DNA of 64,000 nucleotides, from positions 1-64,000 of the forward strand of contig DATKGG010000058.1 of NCBI GenBank assembly GCA_035510855.1, written 5' to 3'. The notes under the pieces are model-generated. The model was not told where the DNA came from. It saw only the letters and a program-made list of their open reading frames with translations, and did no database searches. A program made the translations under genes and the position numbers. The DNA comes from Palsa-459 sp035510855. Lineage in GTDB: Bacteria > Actinomycetota > Acidimicrobiia > Acidimicrobiales > RAAP-2. Below are positions 49,410 through 58,262 of the stretch, piece after piece (position 1 is the stretch's first letter; every line of letters begins with the position of its first letter).

Positions 49410-49706
49410 TCAGCTCGCCTTCAGCCGCACCTCGACGTAGTCGACCGCGTCGCGAACCGTCTTCATGTCCTCGAGGTCCTCGTCGTCGATCCGAAAGCCG
49501 ACGGTGCGCTCGCTCAGCTCTTCTTCGAGCGCCTCGACGAGCTCGATCAGCGCGAGCGAGTCCGCGTCCAGGTCGTCCGAGAAGCTCGCGTCCTCGGTCA
49601 CCTTCGACGGGTCGATCTCGAGGATCTCTGCGAGCTGGTCGCGGATCAGCTCGAAGATGGCGGCACGATCCGGGACGGCTGTCGTGTTGTGGGTCTCGGC
49701 GGGCAA
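49410..49706 (-). CDS. acpP: Acyl carrier protein
   Basis: 98 aa; phosphopantetheine attaches to Ser50 in DADSLALIELVEALEEE. It is longer than the usual 77-80 residues because of a 10-15 residue N-terminal extension and an insertion (VGFRIDDEDLEDMKT). The TTG start at 49706 lies 4 nt after AAGGAGG. Between plsX and rnc, as in many bacteria where plsX, acpP and rnc are linked to phospholipid synthesis. Confidence 0.93.
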   Translation of the reverse strand: MPAETHNTTAVPDRAAIFELIRDQLAEILEIDPSKVTEDASFSDDLDADSLALIELVEALEEELSERTVGFRIDDEDLEDMKTVRDAVDYVEVRLKAS

Positions 49707-49763
49707 CTCGCCTCCTTGGGTGTGCCGACGAGCCTACAGAGCAGCCCGAGGCGGTGACGGGAC

Positions 49764-50741
49764 TCACGAGGCAGTGATCGCGGCCTGGAGGGCGGCGACC
49801 GTGCCCGACGCAGCGAGGTCATGGGCGACGTGGACCGCGTTCTTGATCGCCCGCTGGGACGACGAGCCGTGCGAGATCACGCACACCCCGTCGACACCGA
49901 GGAGGATCGCCCCGCCATGGGAGTCCGGGTCGAGCTCGGCAGCGATCGGCCCGAGGTGCGCCAGCAGCACGGCGCCCGCGGCCCGCGTCTCGTCGTTCGT
50001 CCCGATCACCGAGGTGATCGTCGAGAACATGAACCTGAGCGCGCCCTCGAGCGTCTTCAGCGCCACGTTGCCGGTGAAGCCGTCGGTGACGATCACGTCC
50101 ACCGGCGCGCCGATGAGGTCGCGGCCCTCGACGTTGCCGAAGAACGCGACGCCGCTCGAGGCGTCCGCGAGCCGCTCGTGGGTCTCCTTCACGAGCGGCG
50201 TGCCCTTGGACTTCTCCTCGCCGATCGACAGCAGCCCTATGAGGGGGTGCCCGACGCCGAACCGCGAGGTTGCGTGCGCGCTCGCCATCTGGGCGAACTG
50301 GACCAGCATGTCCGTGGTGCACTCGGCGTTCGCGCCCGCGTCGCACAGCAAGACCGGCGTCGACCCCGGACGCGGGAGCGGCGTCGCGATGCACGGCCGC
50401 GAGACGCCCTTCAGCCTGCCCATCCGAAGCAGCGCGGCCGCCATCGCCGCGCCCGTGTTGCCCGCCGAGACCGCGGCGCAGGCCTTGCGGTCCCGGACGA
50501 GCTCGGCGCAGCGGACGAGCGAGGAGTCCTTCTTGCGACGCACGCTCTGGGCGGGGTCGTCGTCCATCGTGATCACCTCGGTGCACGCGACGAGCTCGAG
50601 GCCCATCGTGTCGCCGACGAGCTCGGGGGGACCGACCAGGACCACCTCGATGCCGTACTCGTCGACCGCGTCGCGTGCCCCCGCGACGATTGCGGCGGGG
50701 GCCCGATCCCCGCCCATCGCGTCGAGTGCGACGGGCAGCAT
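49764..50741 (-). CDS. plsX: Phosphate acyltransferase PlsX
   Basis: Converts acyl-ACP and phosphate to acyl-phosphate for phospholipid synthesis; about 325 aa. Opens PVALDAMGGDRAP; then SAGNTGAAMAAALLRMGRL, LLCDAGANAECTTDML, SIGEEKSKGTPLVKE and VIVTDGFTGNVALKTLEG. ATG 50741 chosen; TTG 50756, 1 nt after the rpmF stop, is possible. Confidence 0.95.
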   Translation of the reverse strand: MLPVALDAMGGDRAPAAIVAGARDAVDEYGIEVVLVGPPELVGDTMGLELVACTEVITMDDDPAQSVRRKKDSSLVRCAELVRDRKACAAVSAGNTGAAMAAALLRMGRLKGVSRPCIATPLPRPGSTPVLLCDAGANAECTTDMLVQFAQMASAHATSRFGVGHPLIGLLSIGEEKSKGTPLVKETHERLADASSGVAFFGNVEGRDLIGAPVDVIVTDGFTGNVALKTLEGALRFMFSTITSVIGTNDETRAAGAVLLAHLGPIAAELDPDSHGGAILLGVDGVCVISHGSSSQRAIKNAVHVAHDLAASGTVAALQAAITAS

Positions 50742-50757
50742 CTGCCCGTCGGTCAAC

Positions 50758-50937
50758 TCAGTCGACCTCGACGGCGAGGCGACCCTTGTACCACCCGCAG
50801 TTCGGGCAGACGATGTGGGGCTGCTTGGCCCGCGCGCAGTGCGGGCAGGTGCTGCGCGCCGGGACCTCCAGCGTCCAGTTCGAGGCACGGCGGCTCCGCG
50901 ACTTCGCCTTCGACGTCTTTCGCTTTGGGACGGCCAT
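50758..50937 (-). CDS. rpmF: 50S ribosomal protein L32
   Basis: 59 aa from ATG 50937: starts MAVPKRKTSKAKSRSRRA, then a zinc-binding pair CPHC and CPNC (the Cys-containing form), ending YKGRLAVEVD. Located in the conserved yceD-rpmF-plsX order. Confidence 0.96.
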   Translation of the reverse strand: MAVPKRKTSKAKSRSRRASNWTLEVPARSTCPHCARAKQPHIVCPNCGWYKGRLAVEVD

Positions 50938-50976
50938 GGTTCCTCGTAGGTGCTCGACGCAGGGGATCTGGCGCCG

Positions 50977-51507
50977 CTAGGCCTGGTCAGGCACGCGGAG
51001 CGCGTCGAGTGTAGCCCAGCGAGGATCGGTCTCGGGCTGGCAGTCACACGCCGTCAGGTTGCGGTCCGCCCCGCAGGTCGCGCACAGCCCGGCGCAGTCC
51101 ACGGCGCACAGGGGCGCGAGGGGCAGCTCGAGGACGACGGCGTCGCGGACGAGGTCCGTGAGGTCGACCTCCCCGTTCACGAGGGGGTAGGCGTCCTCGT
51201 CGTCGGGCCCCGCCCCGGGACGGAACTGCTCGTGGACCTTGATCGCAAGGGTCCCCGCCACGTCGCCGGCGCAGCGCCGGCACGCCGCGCGCCACGGGAC
51301 CCGCAGGGTGCCGTGGGCGTCGATGCCCCCGAGGTACGACGTGAGGTCCACGTCGACCTCAACATCGGCGAGGGGGACGACCTCGGCGGCACCGGGTGCC
51401 GACGCCGCGTAGGCGCCGGTCGGGTCGAAGACCGTGTCGACGCGCACCGCGGTCGAGTTGCCTGGTGAGCGCAGCAGCGAGGCGACGGGGACGACGAAGA
51501 GGTTCAT
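50977..51507 (-). CDS. YceD/DUF177 family protein
   Basis: 176-aa protein of the family that precedes rpmF in most bacteria and is implicated in 23S rRNA accumulation. Hallmarks are CRRCAG in the middle, VDLTDLVRDAVVLELPLAPLC, and the closing Cys cluster CAGLCATCGADRN then CDCQPE. ATG 51507. Confidence 0.93.
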   Translation of the reverse strand: MNLFVVPVASLLRSPGNSTAVRVDTVFDPTGAYAASAPGAAEVVPLADVEVDVDLTSYLGGIDAHGTLRVPWRAACRRCAGDVAGTLAIKVHEQFRPGAGPDDEDAYPLVNGEVDLTDLVRDAVVLELPLAPLCAVDCAGLCATCGADRNLTACDCQPETDPRWATLDALRVPDQA

Positions 51508-51514
51508 GGCGGGG

Positions 51515-52081
51515 CTAGGCGAGGTCCTGGTCGAAGAAGGCGCCTTCGTCCTCGCCGTCGCCTTCCTGGTCGGTCGTGGCCGGCTCGATACGCGGTCGGA
51601 GGCGGGCGCGCCCGGACTGGACGGTCTTGGCCAACCGGTCGAGCACGATCTCCATCTGTGCGAGCCGCTGGTCGCAGAAGTCCTCGGCCTCGTGCAGGAT
51701 CGCGCGGCCCCGCTCCTCGGCCTCGGCCACCACCCGCTCGGCATGGGTCTTGGCCTGCCGGGAGATCTCGGTGCGAGAGACGAGCCGCGCGGCCTCGGCT
51801 CGGACCTCGTCGAGGAGGGCGTCGGCCTCCCGGCGCCGCTGCTCGGTCATGGCGTCAAGATCCGCCAGGATCCATCGTGCGCGCTTCAGCTCCTCGGGGA
51901 GGGTCTCGACCGCCGCGTCGAGCAGCGCAAGGACCTCGTCCCTCGAGATGAGCACCGACGACGACAGCGGCATCGTCTTGGCCGAGGCGATGACGTCGAT
52001 CGCCTGGCCGATGAGCGACGCGGCGTCGCGCGGCTCGTCGTCGTCCTCGGGGCGGCCGCCCTCGTCGCCGAGCGAGGTCAC
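51515..52081 (-). CDS. SepIVA-like coiled-coil cell-division protein
   Basis: 188 aa, mainly one long coiled coil (residues 60-160; EQRRREADALLDEVRAEAAR, VVAEAEERGRAILHEAEDFC) with acidic ends. By position (coaD - this gene - DUF177 - rnc - mutM) and DivIVA/ATP-synthase-B-like character it corresponds to mycobacterial SepIVA, which acts in septation. GTG 52081 overlaps the coaD stop (GTGA). The assignment rests on synteny plus coiled coil, not on a specific motif. Confidence 0.75.
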   Translation of the reverse strand: MTSLGDEGGRPEDDDEPRDAASLIGQAIDVIASAKTMPLSSSVLISRDEVLALLDAAVETLPEELKRARWILADLDAMTEQRRREADALLDEVRAEAARLVSRTEISRQAKTHAERVVAEAEERGRAILHEAEDFCDQRLAQMEIVLDRLAKTVQSGRARLRPRIEPATTDQEGDGEDEGAFFDQDLA

Positions 52082-52563
52082 TGCTGGCCCGCGAACTTCT
52101 CTTTGAGCCGCTTCTCGACGGGCGCGGGGACGAAGTGGCTCACGTCGCCGCCGTAGCGGGCGACCTCGCGCAGCAGCCGCGACGCGATGAACGAGTGCGT
52201 CGAGCTGGTCGGGATGAAGACGGTCTCGACCCCCGACAGCGACCGGTTCATCTGGGCCATCTGCAACTCGCTCTCGAAGTCCGAGACGGCTCGGAGTCCC
52301 TTCACGATCGCGGTTGCCCCGACGTCGGCCGCCACGTTCACGAGCAGGGTGGAGACCGACACGATGCGCACCCGGTCGAGGTGCGCGAGGCTCTCCTGTA
52401 TCATCTCGCGCCGCTCTTCGAGGCTGAAGCACGCGTCGGACTTCTGGGGGTTGCGAAGGGCGGCGACGACGATCTCGTCGAAGACGTTGGCCGCGCGCTC
52501 GACGACCTCGAGGTGTCCGTTGTGGAACGGGTCAAAGGACCCCGGGATGAGTGCGATGGTCAC
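52078..52563 (-). CDS. coaD: Phosphopantetheine adenylyltransferase
   Basis: 161-aa nucleotidyltransferase making dephospho-CoA. The nucleotide motif GSFDPFHNGHLEVVERA is at the N-terminus, and GATAIVKGLRAVSDFESELQMAQMN forms the conserved middle, split by the usual loop. GTG 52563 overlaps the rsmD stop by 4 nt. Confidence 0.96.
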   Translation of the reverse strand: MTIALIPGSFDPFHNGHLEVVERAANVFDEIVVAALRNPQKSDACFSLEERREMIQESLAHLDRVRIVSVSTLLVNVAADVGATAIVKGLRAVSDFESELQMAQMNRSLSGVETVFIPTSSTHSFIASRLLREVARYGGDVSHFVPAPVEKRLKEKFAGQQ

Positions 52564-53093
52564 GACGTCGCCGTGCCATCGTCGTGCTGCAGCATCGTCA
52601 CGAGCGTACCGCCGTACCGGCGCTCAAGGGCTGCTTCCCATGCCGCCGGCACCACGAGCTCGCGGTCCGACTCGACGACGACGAGCGAGGCGTCGAGGCC
52701 GTCGAGCAGCCCGTCGAGCTCGAGCTCGCCGTAGGGCGGGTCGCACAGCACCACGTCGACGCGGCCGCGGGGACGCCCGTGCGGCAGGCGCGCACGGACG
52801 AACGTGGCCGCACGCTCGGCCAGGCCGACGTCGGCGAGGTTCTGCCTCGCCGCGGCGATGCACGCCGCGTCGTCGTCCACGAAGGTGCAGGCGCGCGCCC
52901 CCCGGCTGAGCGCCTCGATCCCCATCGCGCCGCTGCCGCAATACAGGTCCCAGACGACCGCCCCAGCGAGGTCGACCCTCGAGTGGAGCACCGCGAACAC
53001 GGCCTCACGGACGAGGTCGGTGGTCGGGCGGACGTGCGCGGGGAGCTTTGCCTTGAGCCGCCGACCACGCGCCTCGCCGGCAACGACGCGCAC
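52560..53093 (-). CDS. rsmD: 16S rRNA (guanine-966-N2)-methyltransferase
   Basis: 177-aa class I methyltransferase. RPTTDLVREAVFAVL, the SAM motif DLYCGSGAMGIEALSRGA and the N6/N2-methylase motif CDPPYGELELD are all visible. GTG 53093 begins VRVVAGEARGRRL, family-typical. The usual partner of coaD. Confidence 0.96.
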   Translation of the reverse strand: MRVVAGEARGRRLKAKLPAHVRPTTDLVREAVFAVLHSRVDLAGAVVWDLYCGSGAMGIEALSRGARACTFVDDDAACIAAARQNLADVGLAERAATFVRARLPHGRPRGRVDVVLCDPPYGELELDGLLDGLDASLVVVESDRELVVPAAWEAALERRYGGTLVTMLQHDDGTATS

Positions 53094-53117
53094 CCGAGCA
53101 GCGTAGTGAGCCCGCAG

Positions 53118-55325
53118 TCAGCTCTTGAACAGCCAGGCCGCGTCGTCTTCGTCGAAGAACACCGACAGCTCGTCTCTGAGCGCCTCGTGGCCCTCGAGGC
53201 CGGGGTCCTCGTCCAAGAGCCCCTCGGCGAAGCGCCTCGCCGTCGCCAAGGTGTCGCGGTCCCTCGAGAGCCGCGCGAGCCGCAGGTCGCTGCGGCCCTT
53301 CTGGCGCGCGCCGAGGATCGTGCCCTCGCCTCGCAGCTCCAAGTCGAGCTCGGCGAGCACGAACCCGTCGGTGCTCGACGCGATTGCCTCGAGCCGCCTG
53401 ATCCCCTCGGGCGTCGTCGGCTCCCCGAGCAGGTAGCACCAGGACTCGAGCGAGCTGCGACCCACACGACCGCGCAGCTGGTGCAGCTGGGCGATGCCAA
53501 AGCGGTGCGCGTCCTCGATGACCATGACCGTCGCGTCGGGCACGTCGACGCCGACCTCGATCACCGTCGTGGCGACCAGCACGTCGAGCGCGCCCGAGCG
53601 GAAGCGGTCCATCACGGACTCCTTGTCCGCGGAGCGCAATTGGCCGTGGAGCAGCCCCAAGCGGAGCCCCGCGAGCGGCCCGTCGCGGAGCCGCTCGAAC
53701 TCGCTGACCGCCGAGGCCGCCTCGACGCGGTCCGAGCCCTCGACGAGCGGGCACACGACGAAGGCCCGTCGTCCCTCGGCCACCTCGGAGCGGACGCGGC
53801 CCAGGGCCTCTTCTTCGCCGAGCTCGCCGCGAGCCCAACGGGTGACCACCGCGACCCTGCCTCGTGGCAGCTCGTCGAGCACCGTCATGTCGAGGTCGCC
53901 GAAGACGATCATCGCCGCGGTCCGCGGGATCGGCGTCGCGGTCATCACGAGCACGTCGGGGTCATGGGGATCGCCTGACCCGCCGTCGCCCTTGTCGCGC
54001 AGCGCCGCGCGCTGCTCGACCCCGAAGCGGTGCTGCTCGTCGACCACCACTGCGCCGAGGTCATGGAACCGGACGTCCTCGGTCAGCAGCGCGTGGGTCC
54101 CGACGACGAGGTCCGTCGTGCCCCGCGCGAGCCCCTCGATCGCGCGCCGGCGGTCCGCTCCTTTCACCCGCGAGGTGAGCAGCGCCACGGACACGGGCCT
54201 CGACGCACCGAGTCGCGACGGGTCGGTGACCTCGAGGTCCTCGAGCAACGCCCGCACCGCGTAGGCGTGCTGCTCGGCGAGCACCTCGGTCGGGACCATG
54301 ATCGCTCCCTGCCTACGGCCGTCGACCGCCGCGAGGAGCGCGGCGACCGCGACGACGGTCTTGCCCGCCCCGACGTCGCCCTGGAGGAGGCGGTGCATCG
54401 GCAGCTCGGCGCCGAGGTCCGCGAGCAGCTCGGCGATCGCCCGGCGCTGCGCGCCCGTCGGCTCGTAGTCGAGCCCCGCGAGGAACCGGGCCACGAGCGA
54501 GGCGCGCTCGCCCAGGAGCGCTCCGCGCGGGGTGAGCGCGTCGGCGGGGTCCGCGGGGTGCGCGATGCCCCTCGCGTCGGCGGCGAGCGCGGCCTTGCGC
54601 GCGACGAGCGCGAGCTGGAGCCGGAACAGCTCGTCGAACACGAGCCGCTCTCTTGCCCGGTCCCGCTCGTGCATCGACGACGGCGCGTGGATCCCCCGCA
54701 TCGCGTCGGTCCTCTCCACCATGCCGAGGCGCCCCTCGAGCATCTCGTGGATAGGGTCCTCGAACTCGCCGGCCCTCCGCAGCGCCTCGGCGCACGCCCG
54801 GGACAGCTCCCAGCTCGTGAGGCCCGCCTTGGGCGACGCGGGATAGACGGGGATCACGCGCATCGTCCGCGTCGCGGAGCGCTCGTCGCCGTCGATGCCC
54901 ACGATCACGTCGACGACCGGGTTCACCATGCGGCGCTCGCCGCGGAACTCGTCGAGCTTGCCGAAAAAGAGGGCCTGGACGCCCGCAGGGAGCTGCTTGG
55001 CGCGCCAGGGCTGGTTGAAGAAGGTGACGGTCATCGCGTTGGACTGGTCCTCGACGAGCGCCTCGACGAGCGAGCGGCCCTGGCGCGTGCGCCGCGAGCG
55101 CACCGAGCGGACCTCGGCGAGGACCACCGCTTCGTCCCCGACGGCGAGGTCGGAGAGGTCTGCCTGCCGGGAGCGGTCGATGTAGCGGTGGGGGAAGGTG
55201 AACAGCAAGTCGAGCACCGTCGTGATCCCGACCGCCGCGAGCGAGCTCGCGCGACGTGGACCGACGCTCGCCAGGCGGTCGACGGGGATCGCGTCGAGCT
55301 GGGAGAGCCGCCGCCGCTGGGTCAC
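53118..55325 (-). CDS. recG: ATP-dependent DNA helicase RecG
   Basis: 735-aa branch-migration helicase that remodels stalled forks. Wedge/OB domain (about 50-200), then helicase lobes: LLQGDVGAGKTVVAVAALL (motif I), VVVDEQHRFGVEQR (motif II), VMTATPIPRT (motif III), LLHGQLRSADKESVM, and VDVPDATVMVIEDAHRFGIAQLHQLRGRVGRSS broken at the usual points. GTG 55325 overlaps the DAK2 stop (GTGA). Confidence 0.96.
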   Translation of the reverse strand: MTQRRRLSQLDAIPVDRLASVGPRRASSLAAVGITTVLDLLFTFPHRYIDRSRQADLSDLAVGDEAVVLAEVRSVRSRRTRQGRSLVEALVEDQSNAMTVTFFNQPWRAKQLPAGVQALFFGKLDEFRGERRMVNPVVDVIVGIDGDERSATRTMRVIPVYPASPKAGLTSWELSRACAEALRRAGEFEDPIHEMLEGRLGMVERTDAMRGIHAPSSMHERDRARERLVFDELFRLQLALVARKAALAADARGIAHPADPADALTPRGALLGERASLVARFLAGLDYEPTGAQRRAIAELLADLGAELPMHRLLQGDVGAGKTVVAVAALLAAVDGRRQGAIMVPTEVLAEQHAYAVRALLEDLEVTDPSRLGASRPVSVALLTSRVKGADRRRAIEGLARGTTDLVVGTHALLTEDVRFHDLGAVVVDEQHRFGVEQRAALRDKGDGGSGDPHDPDVLVMTATPIPRTAAMIVFGDLDMTVLDELPRGRVAVVTRWARGELGEEEALGRVRSEVAEGRRAFVVCPLVEGSDRVEAASAVSEFERLRDGPLAGLRLGLLHGQLRSADKESVMDRFRSGALDVLVATTVIEVGVDVPDATVMVIEDAHRFGIAQLHQLRGRVGRSSLESWCYLLGEPTTPEGIRRLEAIASSTDGFVLAELDLELRGEGTILGARQKGRSDLRLARLSRDRDTLATARRFAEGLLDEDPGLEGHEALRDELSVFFDEDDAAWLFKS

Positions 55326-56962
55326 TCGATGCCGAAGAGGTACGGGTACAGCGGCTGGCCGCCGTGGTGGACCTCGACGGCGACGCGAGGACGCTCCTCG
55401 GCGAGCCACTGGGTGATCCGGCGCGTGTTGGCCGGCGTCGCGCCGTCGCCCTCGATCACGGTCACGAGCTCGTGGGTGTCGTCGACCACGACCTCGAGCA
55501 GCGCGCATGCGGCTACGGCCACGGACTCGGCGATCGACTTCACGCCCTCGTTGGTGAGCCCGATCCAGTCGCCCTCGCGCACGACGCCAGCATCGGTCGT
55601 CGTGTCGCGGACAGCCTGGGTGACCTCGGCTGCGAGCACGTGCTCGGCGGACGACGTCATCGCCGAGCCGTTGGCCGCCCCCGAGGCGTCCGGGTCGTAG
55701 GCCAAGAGCGCCGCGAAGCCCTCGACGATGCTCGACGTCGCGACGACGTGCACCGGGATGGTCGACACCGCGGCGACCTGATTCGCCACCGGCACGATGT
55801 TCTTGTTGTTGGGAAGCAGCACCACCTCGGCGCTGCCCGTGGCGGCCACGGCCGCGAGCAGCTCTTCGGTGGACGGGTTCATCGACTGGCCCCCGGACAC
55901 GATCTGGCGCACGCCGAGGGACCGGAAGATCCGCCCGATCCCGTCACCTTGGACGACCGCGACGATCGAGGTCGCCGGCGCGGTCCCTGCCACAGCGTCG
56001 CCCGCGCCCTCGAACGCGCCCTCGCGGACCCAGCGCTCCTCGATCACCTGCTCGGCGAGGTCCGTGACTCGGATCCCTCGTGGCCGACCGACGTCGAGCG
56101 CGGCCTCGATCGCCGCGCCCACGTCGTCGGTGTGGATGTGGCAGTTGAACAGCCCGTCGCCGCCCACGACGACGATCGAGTCGCCGATCCCCGCCCAGAC
56201 CTCCTTGAACGCCGAGAGCGCGTTGTCGTTCGTCTCGAGGAAGTACATGACCTCGTAGCGCAGCGAGTCGTCGTGCCCTCCGTCGTGCACCGCGACCAGC
56301 TCGGGGGCGTGCACGGGGATGCGCTCGAGGGGCGGCGCCTCGGGCAGCGCGTCGCCGGCGACCACGTTGCACAGCGCGTCGAGCAAGAGGCACAGCCCTG
56401 CGCCGCCGGCATCGACCACGCCCGCCTGGGCGAGCACCGGCAGCTGCTCGGGCGTGTGCTCGAGTGCGGTGCGCGCGCTCGCGCGGGCGGCCCGCACGAG
56501 GCCCGTGAGGTCCTCGGCGTCGTGCGCGCCGTCGGCCGCGGCGCGAGAGATCGTGAGGATCGTGCCCTCGACGGGTCGGACGACGGCCTGGCGCGCCATG
56601 CGGTCGGCGTGCGCGAGCGCGTCCGCGAGGGTCGCGGGGAGCACCTCTTCGTGGTCGCGGAGCGTCTCGGCGATCCCGCGGAGCAGCTGGGACAGGATCA
56701 CTCCCGAGTTGCCGCGCGCCCCCATGAGCGAGCCGTGCGAGACGGCCCTGCAGACGTCGGCCATCGGGGAGGACGCAGGCACCCCCTCGAGCTCCTTGAC
56801 GACCGAGGCGACCGTGAGGGACATGTTGGTCCCGGTGTCGCCGTCGGGGACCGGGTAGACGTTGAGGCGGTTGATGACCTCTCGATAGTCGTCCAAGAGG
56901 TCGCCGAAGCGCCCGACGACCGTGCGGACGTCGCCCGCCGAGAGAGAGGCGAGCTGCGCCAT
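55322..56962 (-). CDS. DAK2-domain kinase (FakA-like)
   Basis: 546-aa protein related to fatty-acid kinase FakA. The N-terminal DAK2/DhaL ATP-binding domain has NVYPVPDGDTGTNM (metal Asp40, Asp42), HGSLMGARGNSGVILSQLLRG and GVVDAGGAGLCLLLDA. The C-terminal part has the DegV-like VLLPNNKNIVPVANQVA region. It may phosphorylate fatty acids with a DegV-type partner, not seen here. ATG 56962 has TAGCAT 8 nt upstream. First gene of the recG-mutM block, divergent from rpmB. Confidence 0.9.
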   Translation of the reverse strand: MAQLASLSAGDVRTVVGRFGDLLDDYREVINRLNVYPVPDGDTGTNMSLTVASVVKELEGVPASSPMADVCRAVSHGSLMGARGNSGVILSQLLRGIAETLRDHEEVLPATLADALAHADRMARQAVVRPVEGTILTISRAAADGAHDAEDLTGLVRAARASARTALEHTPEQLPVLAQAGVVDAGGAGLCLLLDALCNVVAGDALPEAPPLERIPVHAPELVAVHDGGHDDSLRYEVMYFLETNDNALSAFKEVWAGIGDSIVVVGGDGLFNCHIHTDDVGAAIEAALDVGRPRGIRVTDLAEQVIEERWVREGAFEGAGDAVAGTAPATSIVAVVQGDGIGRIFRSLGVRQIVSGGQSMNPSTEELLAAVAATGSAEVVLLPNNKNIVPVANQVAAVSTIPVHVVATSSIVEGFAALLAYDPDASGAANGSAMTSSAEHVLAAEVTQAVRDTTTDAGVVREGDWIGLTNEGVKSIAESVAVAACALLEVVVDDTHELVTVIEGDGATPANTRRITQWLAEERPRVAVEVHHGGQPLYPYLFGIE

Positions 56963-56970
56963 GTCGCGCA

Positions 56971-56980
56971 ATGCTACAAT
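56971..56980. promoter_or_regulatory. Overlapping divergent -10 elements for the DAK2 gene and rpmB
   Basis: Plus-strand TACAAT (56975-56980) is a strong -10 for rpmB. Minus-strand TAGCAT (56976-56971) lies 8 nt before the DAK2 ATG. The two hexamers overlap, so the promoters should compete. Confidence 0.5.
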
Positions 56981-56995
56981 TGCTCTCCGTTTGCA

Positions 56996-57017
56996 CGAAG
57001 ACCGAGCGTGGTCTTCG
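56996..57017 (+). promoter_or_regulatory. Hairpin in the rpmB leader
   Basis: CGAAGACC and GGTCTTCG form a perfect 8-bp stem around GAGCGT, starting about 10 nt after the predicted transcription start and ending 6 nt before the GAGGAGG ribosome site. A possible autoregulatory or stability element. Confidence 0.5.
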
Positions 57018-57033
57018 CCCCGAGGAGGCTTCG

Positions 57034-57246
57034 ATGGCATCGGTCTGCGATCTGTGCGGGAAGAAGCCGTCCTTCGGCATGAGCCTCAGCCACTCGCACC
57101 GCCGCACCAAGCGCCGCTGGAACCCCAACGTCCAGCGCGTGCGCGCGCTCGTCGACGGCACCCCCAAGCGGGTCAATGCCTGCACCTCGTGCATCCGCGC
57201 CGGCCGGGTCACCAAGCCCCCGCGCTCGACGTACCGCACGGTCTAG
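57034..57246 (+). CDS. rpmB: 50S ribosomal protein L28
   Basis: 70 aa from ATG 57034 with GAGGAGG upstream. SVCDLCGKKPSFGMSLSHSH, RTKRRWNPNVQRVRA and NACTSCIRAGRV identify the zinc-type L28 with two CxxC pairs. Monocistronic, divergent from the DAK2-recG block and 9 bp from the convergent thiL. Confidence 0.97.
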   Translation: MASVCDLCGKKPSFGMSLSHSHRRTKRRWNPNVQRVRALVDGTPKRVNACTSCIRAGRVTKPPRSTYRTV

Positions 57247-57255
57247 CCAGTCCGA

Positions 57256-58203
57256 TCAGTGGCGCCACCCGAGATCGGGTGCCGCCCCACCGCCGTAGCG
57301 GACCTGGCCGACCTCGCCGGTGACGACGCCGATCCGAAGTGGCGCCTCGAGGTTCGCTGACGCGAACGCGGCGGCCACGGCGGCGGCGCCTGGGTGCGAG
57401 ACGACAAGCTCGTAGTCCTCTCCCCCGCCCAGCCCCTCTTCGAGGGTGGCACCGTCGCACAGCGGCACCTCCTCGAGGTCGATCCCGACACCCGACGCGG
57501 CCGCCATCCGGCGCAGGTCGCGCGCGAGCCCGTCGGAGACGTCGAGCATCGCGGTCGCGCCGGAGCGAGCGGCGGCCATGCCCGCCACGGCCGGCACGGT
57601 CGGCCTACGGAACCAGCGAAGCTCGGGGTCCTCGAGCGCGGCGCCGGCGCGTCGTCGTCGGAGCCCCATCGCCGCGCCCCCGAGCGGACCCGTCACGTAG
57701 AGGACGTCGCCGGGACGCGCCCCGCGCCGGGTGACCGCGCCCCCGCCTGGCTCGTCGGCGAGCGCGCACACCGTGACCGACGTGACCGCGGCCTTGGAGA
57801 GGTCGCCCCCGACCACGGTGCAGCCAGCGGTCGCACACGCCTCGGCCACCCCGCGCTCGATGGCGACGACGTCGACGTTGCCAGGCGCGCAGATCGACAC
57901 GACGGCGCCGATCGGGCGCCCGCCCATCGCCGCGATGTCGCTCAGTGCCGCCACTGCCGTTCGGTACCCGAGATCGGCGATCGGGAACAGCGTGGCGTCG
58001 AGATGGACGCCCTCGACGCCGGCATCACAGCACAGCAGGACCCGTCCGGCGGGGCGCTCGAGCACCGCGGCGTCGTCGCCCCAGCCGCGGGGCGCCGCCC
58101 CCGGAAGCGACGCCCCGAGCAGGTCCGCGATACGCTCCAAGGCGACATCCTCACGCCAGGCCTCACCCCCACGGGGGGCGGCGGTTGGGTTCGGCGGGAG
58201 CAC
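57256..58203 (-). CDS. thiL: Thiamine-monophosphate kinase
   Basis: Phosphorylates thiamine monophosphate to the diphosphate cofactor; 315 aa. RGWGDDAAVL, LGYRTAVAALSDIAAMGG, VVGGDLSKA, DVSDGLARDL and GGGEDYELVVS match PurM-like ThiL motifs. GTG 58203; divergent from pckG. It has no other thiamine genes beside it. Confidence 0.94.
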   Translation of the reverse strand: MLPPNPTAAPRGGEAWREDVALERIADLLGASLPGAAPRGWGDDAAVLERPAGRVLLCCDAGVEGVHLDATLFPIADLGYRTAVAALSDIAAMGGRPIGAVVSICAPGNVDVVAIERGVAEACATAGCTVVGGDLSKAAVTSVTVCALADEPGGGAVTRRGARPGDVLYVTGPLGGAAMGLRRRRAGAALEDPELRWFRRPTVPAVAGMAAARSGATAMLDVSDGLARDLRRMAAASGVGIDLEEVPLCDGATLEEGLGGGEDYELVVSHPGAAAVAAAFASANLEAPLRIGVVTGEVGQVRYGGGAAPDLGWRH

Positions 58204-58262
58204 GGCACTTGCCTACCATGACCCCGGCGCAGGCTCGTCGGGCGACTGCCAAGGAGGACGCG

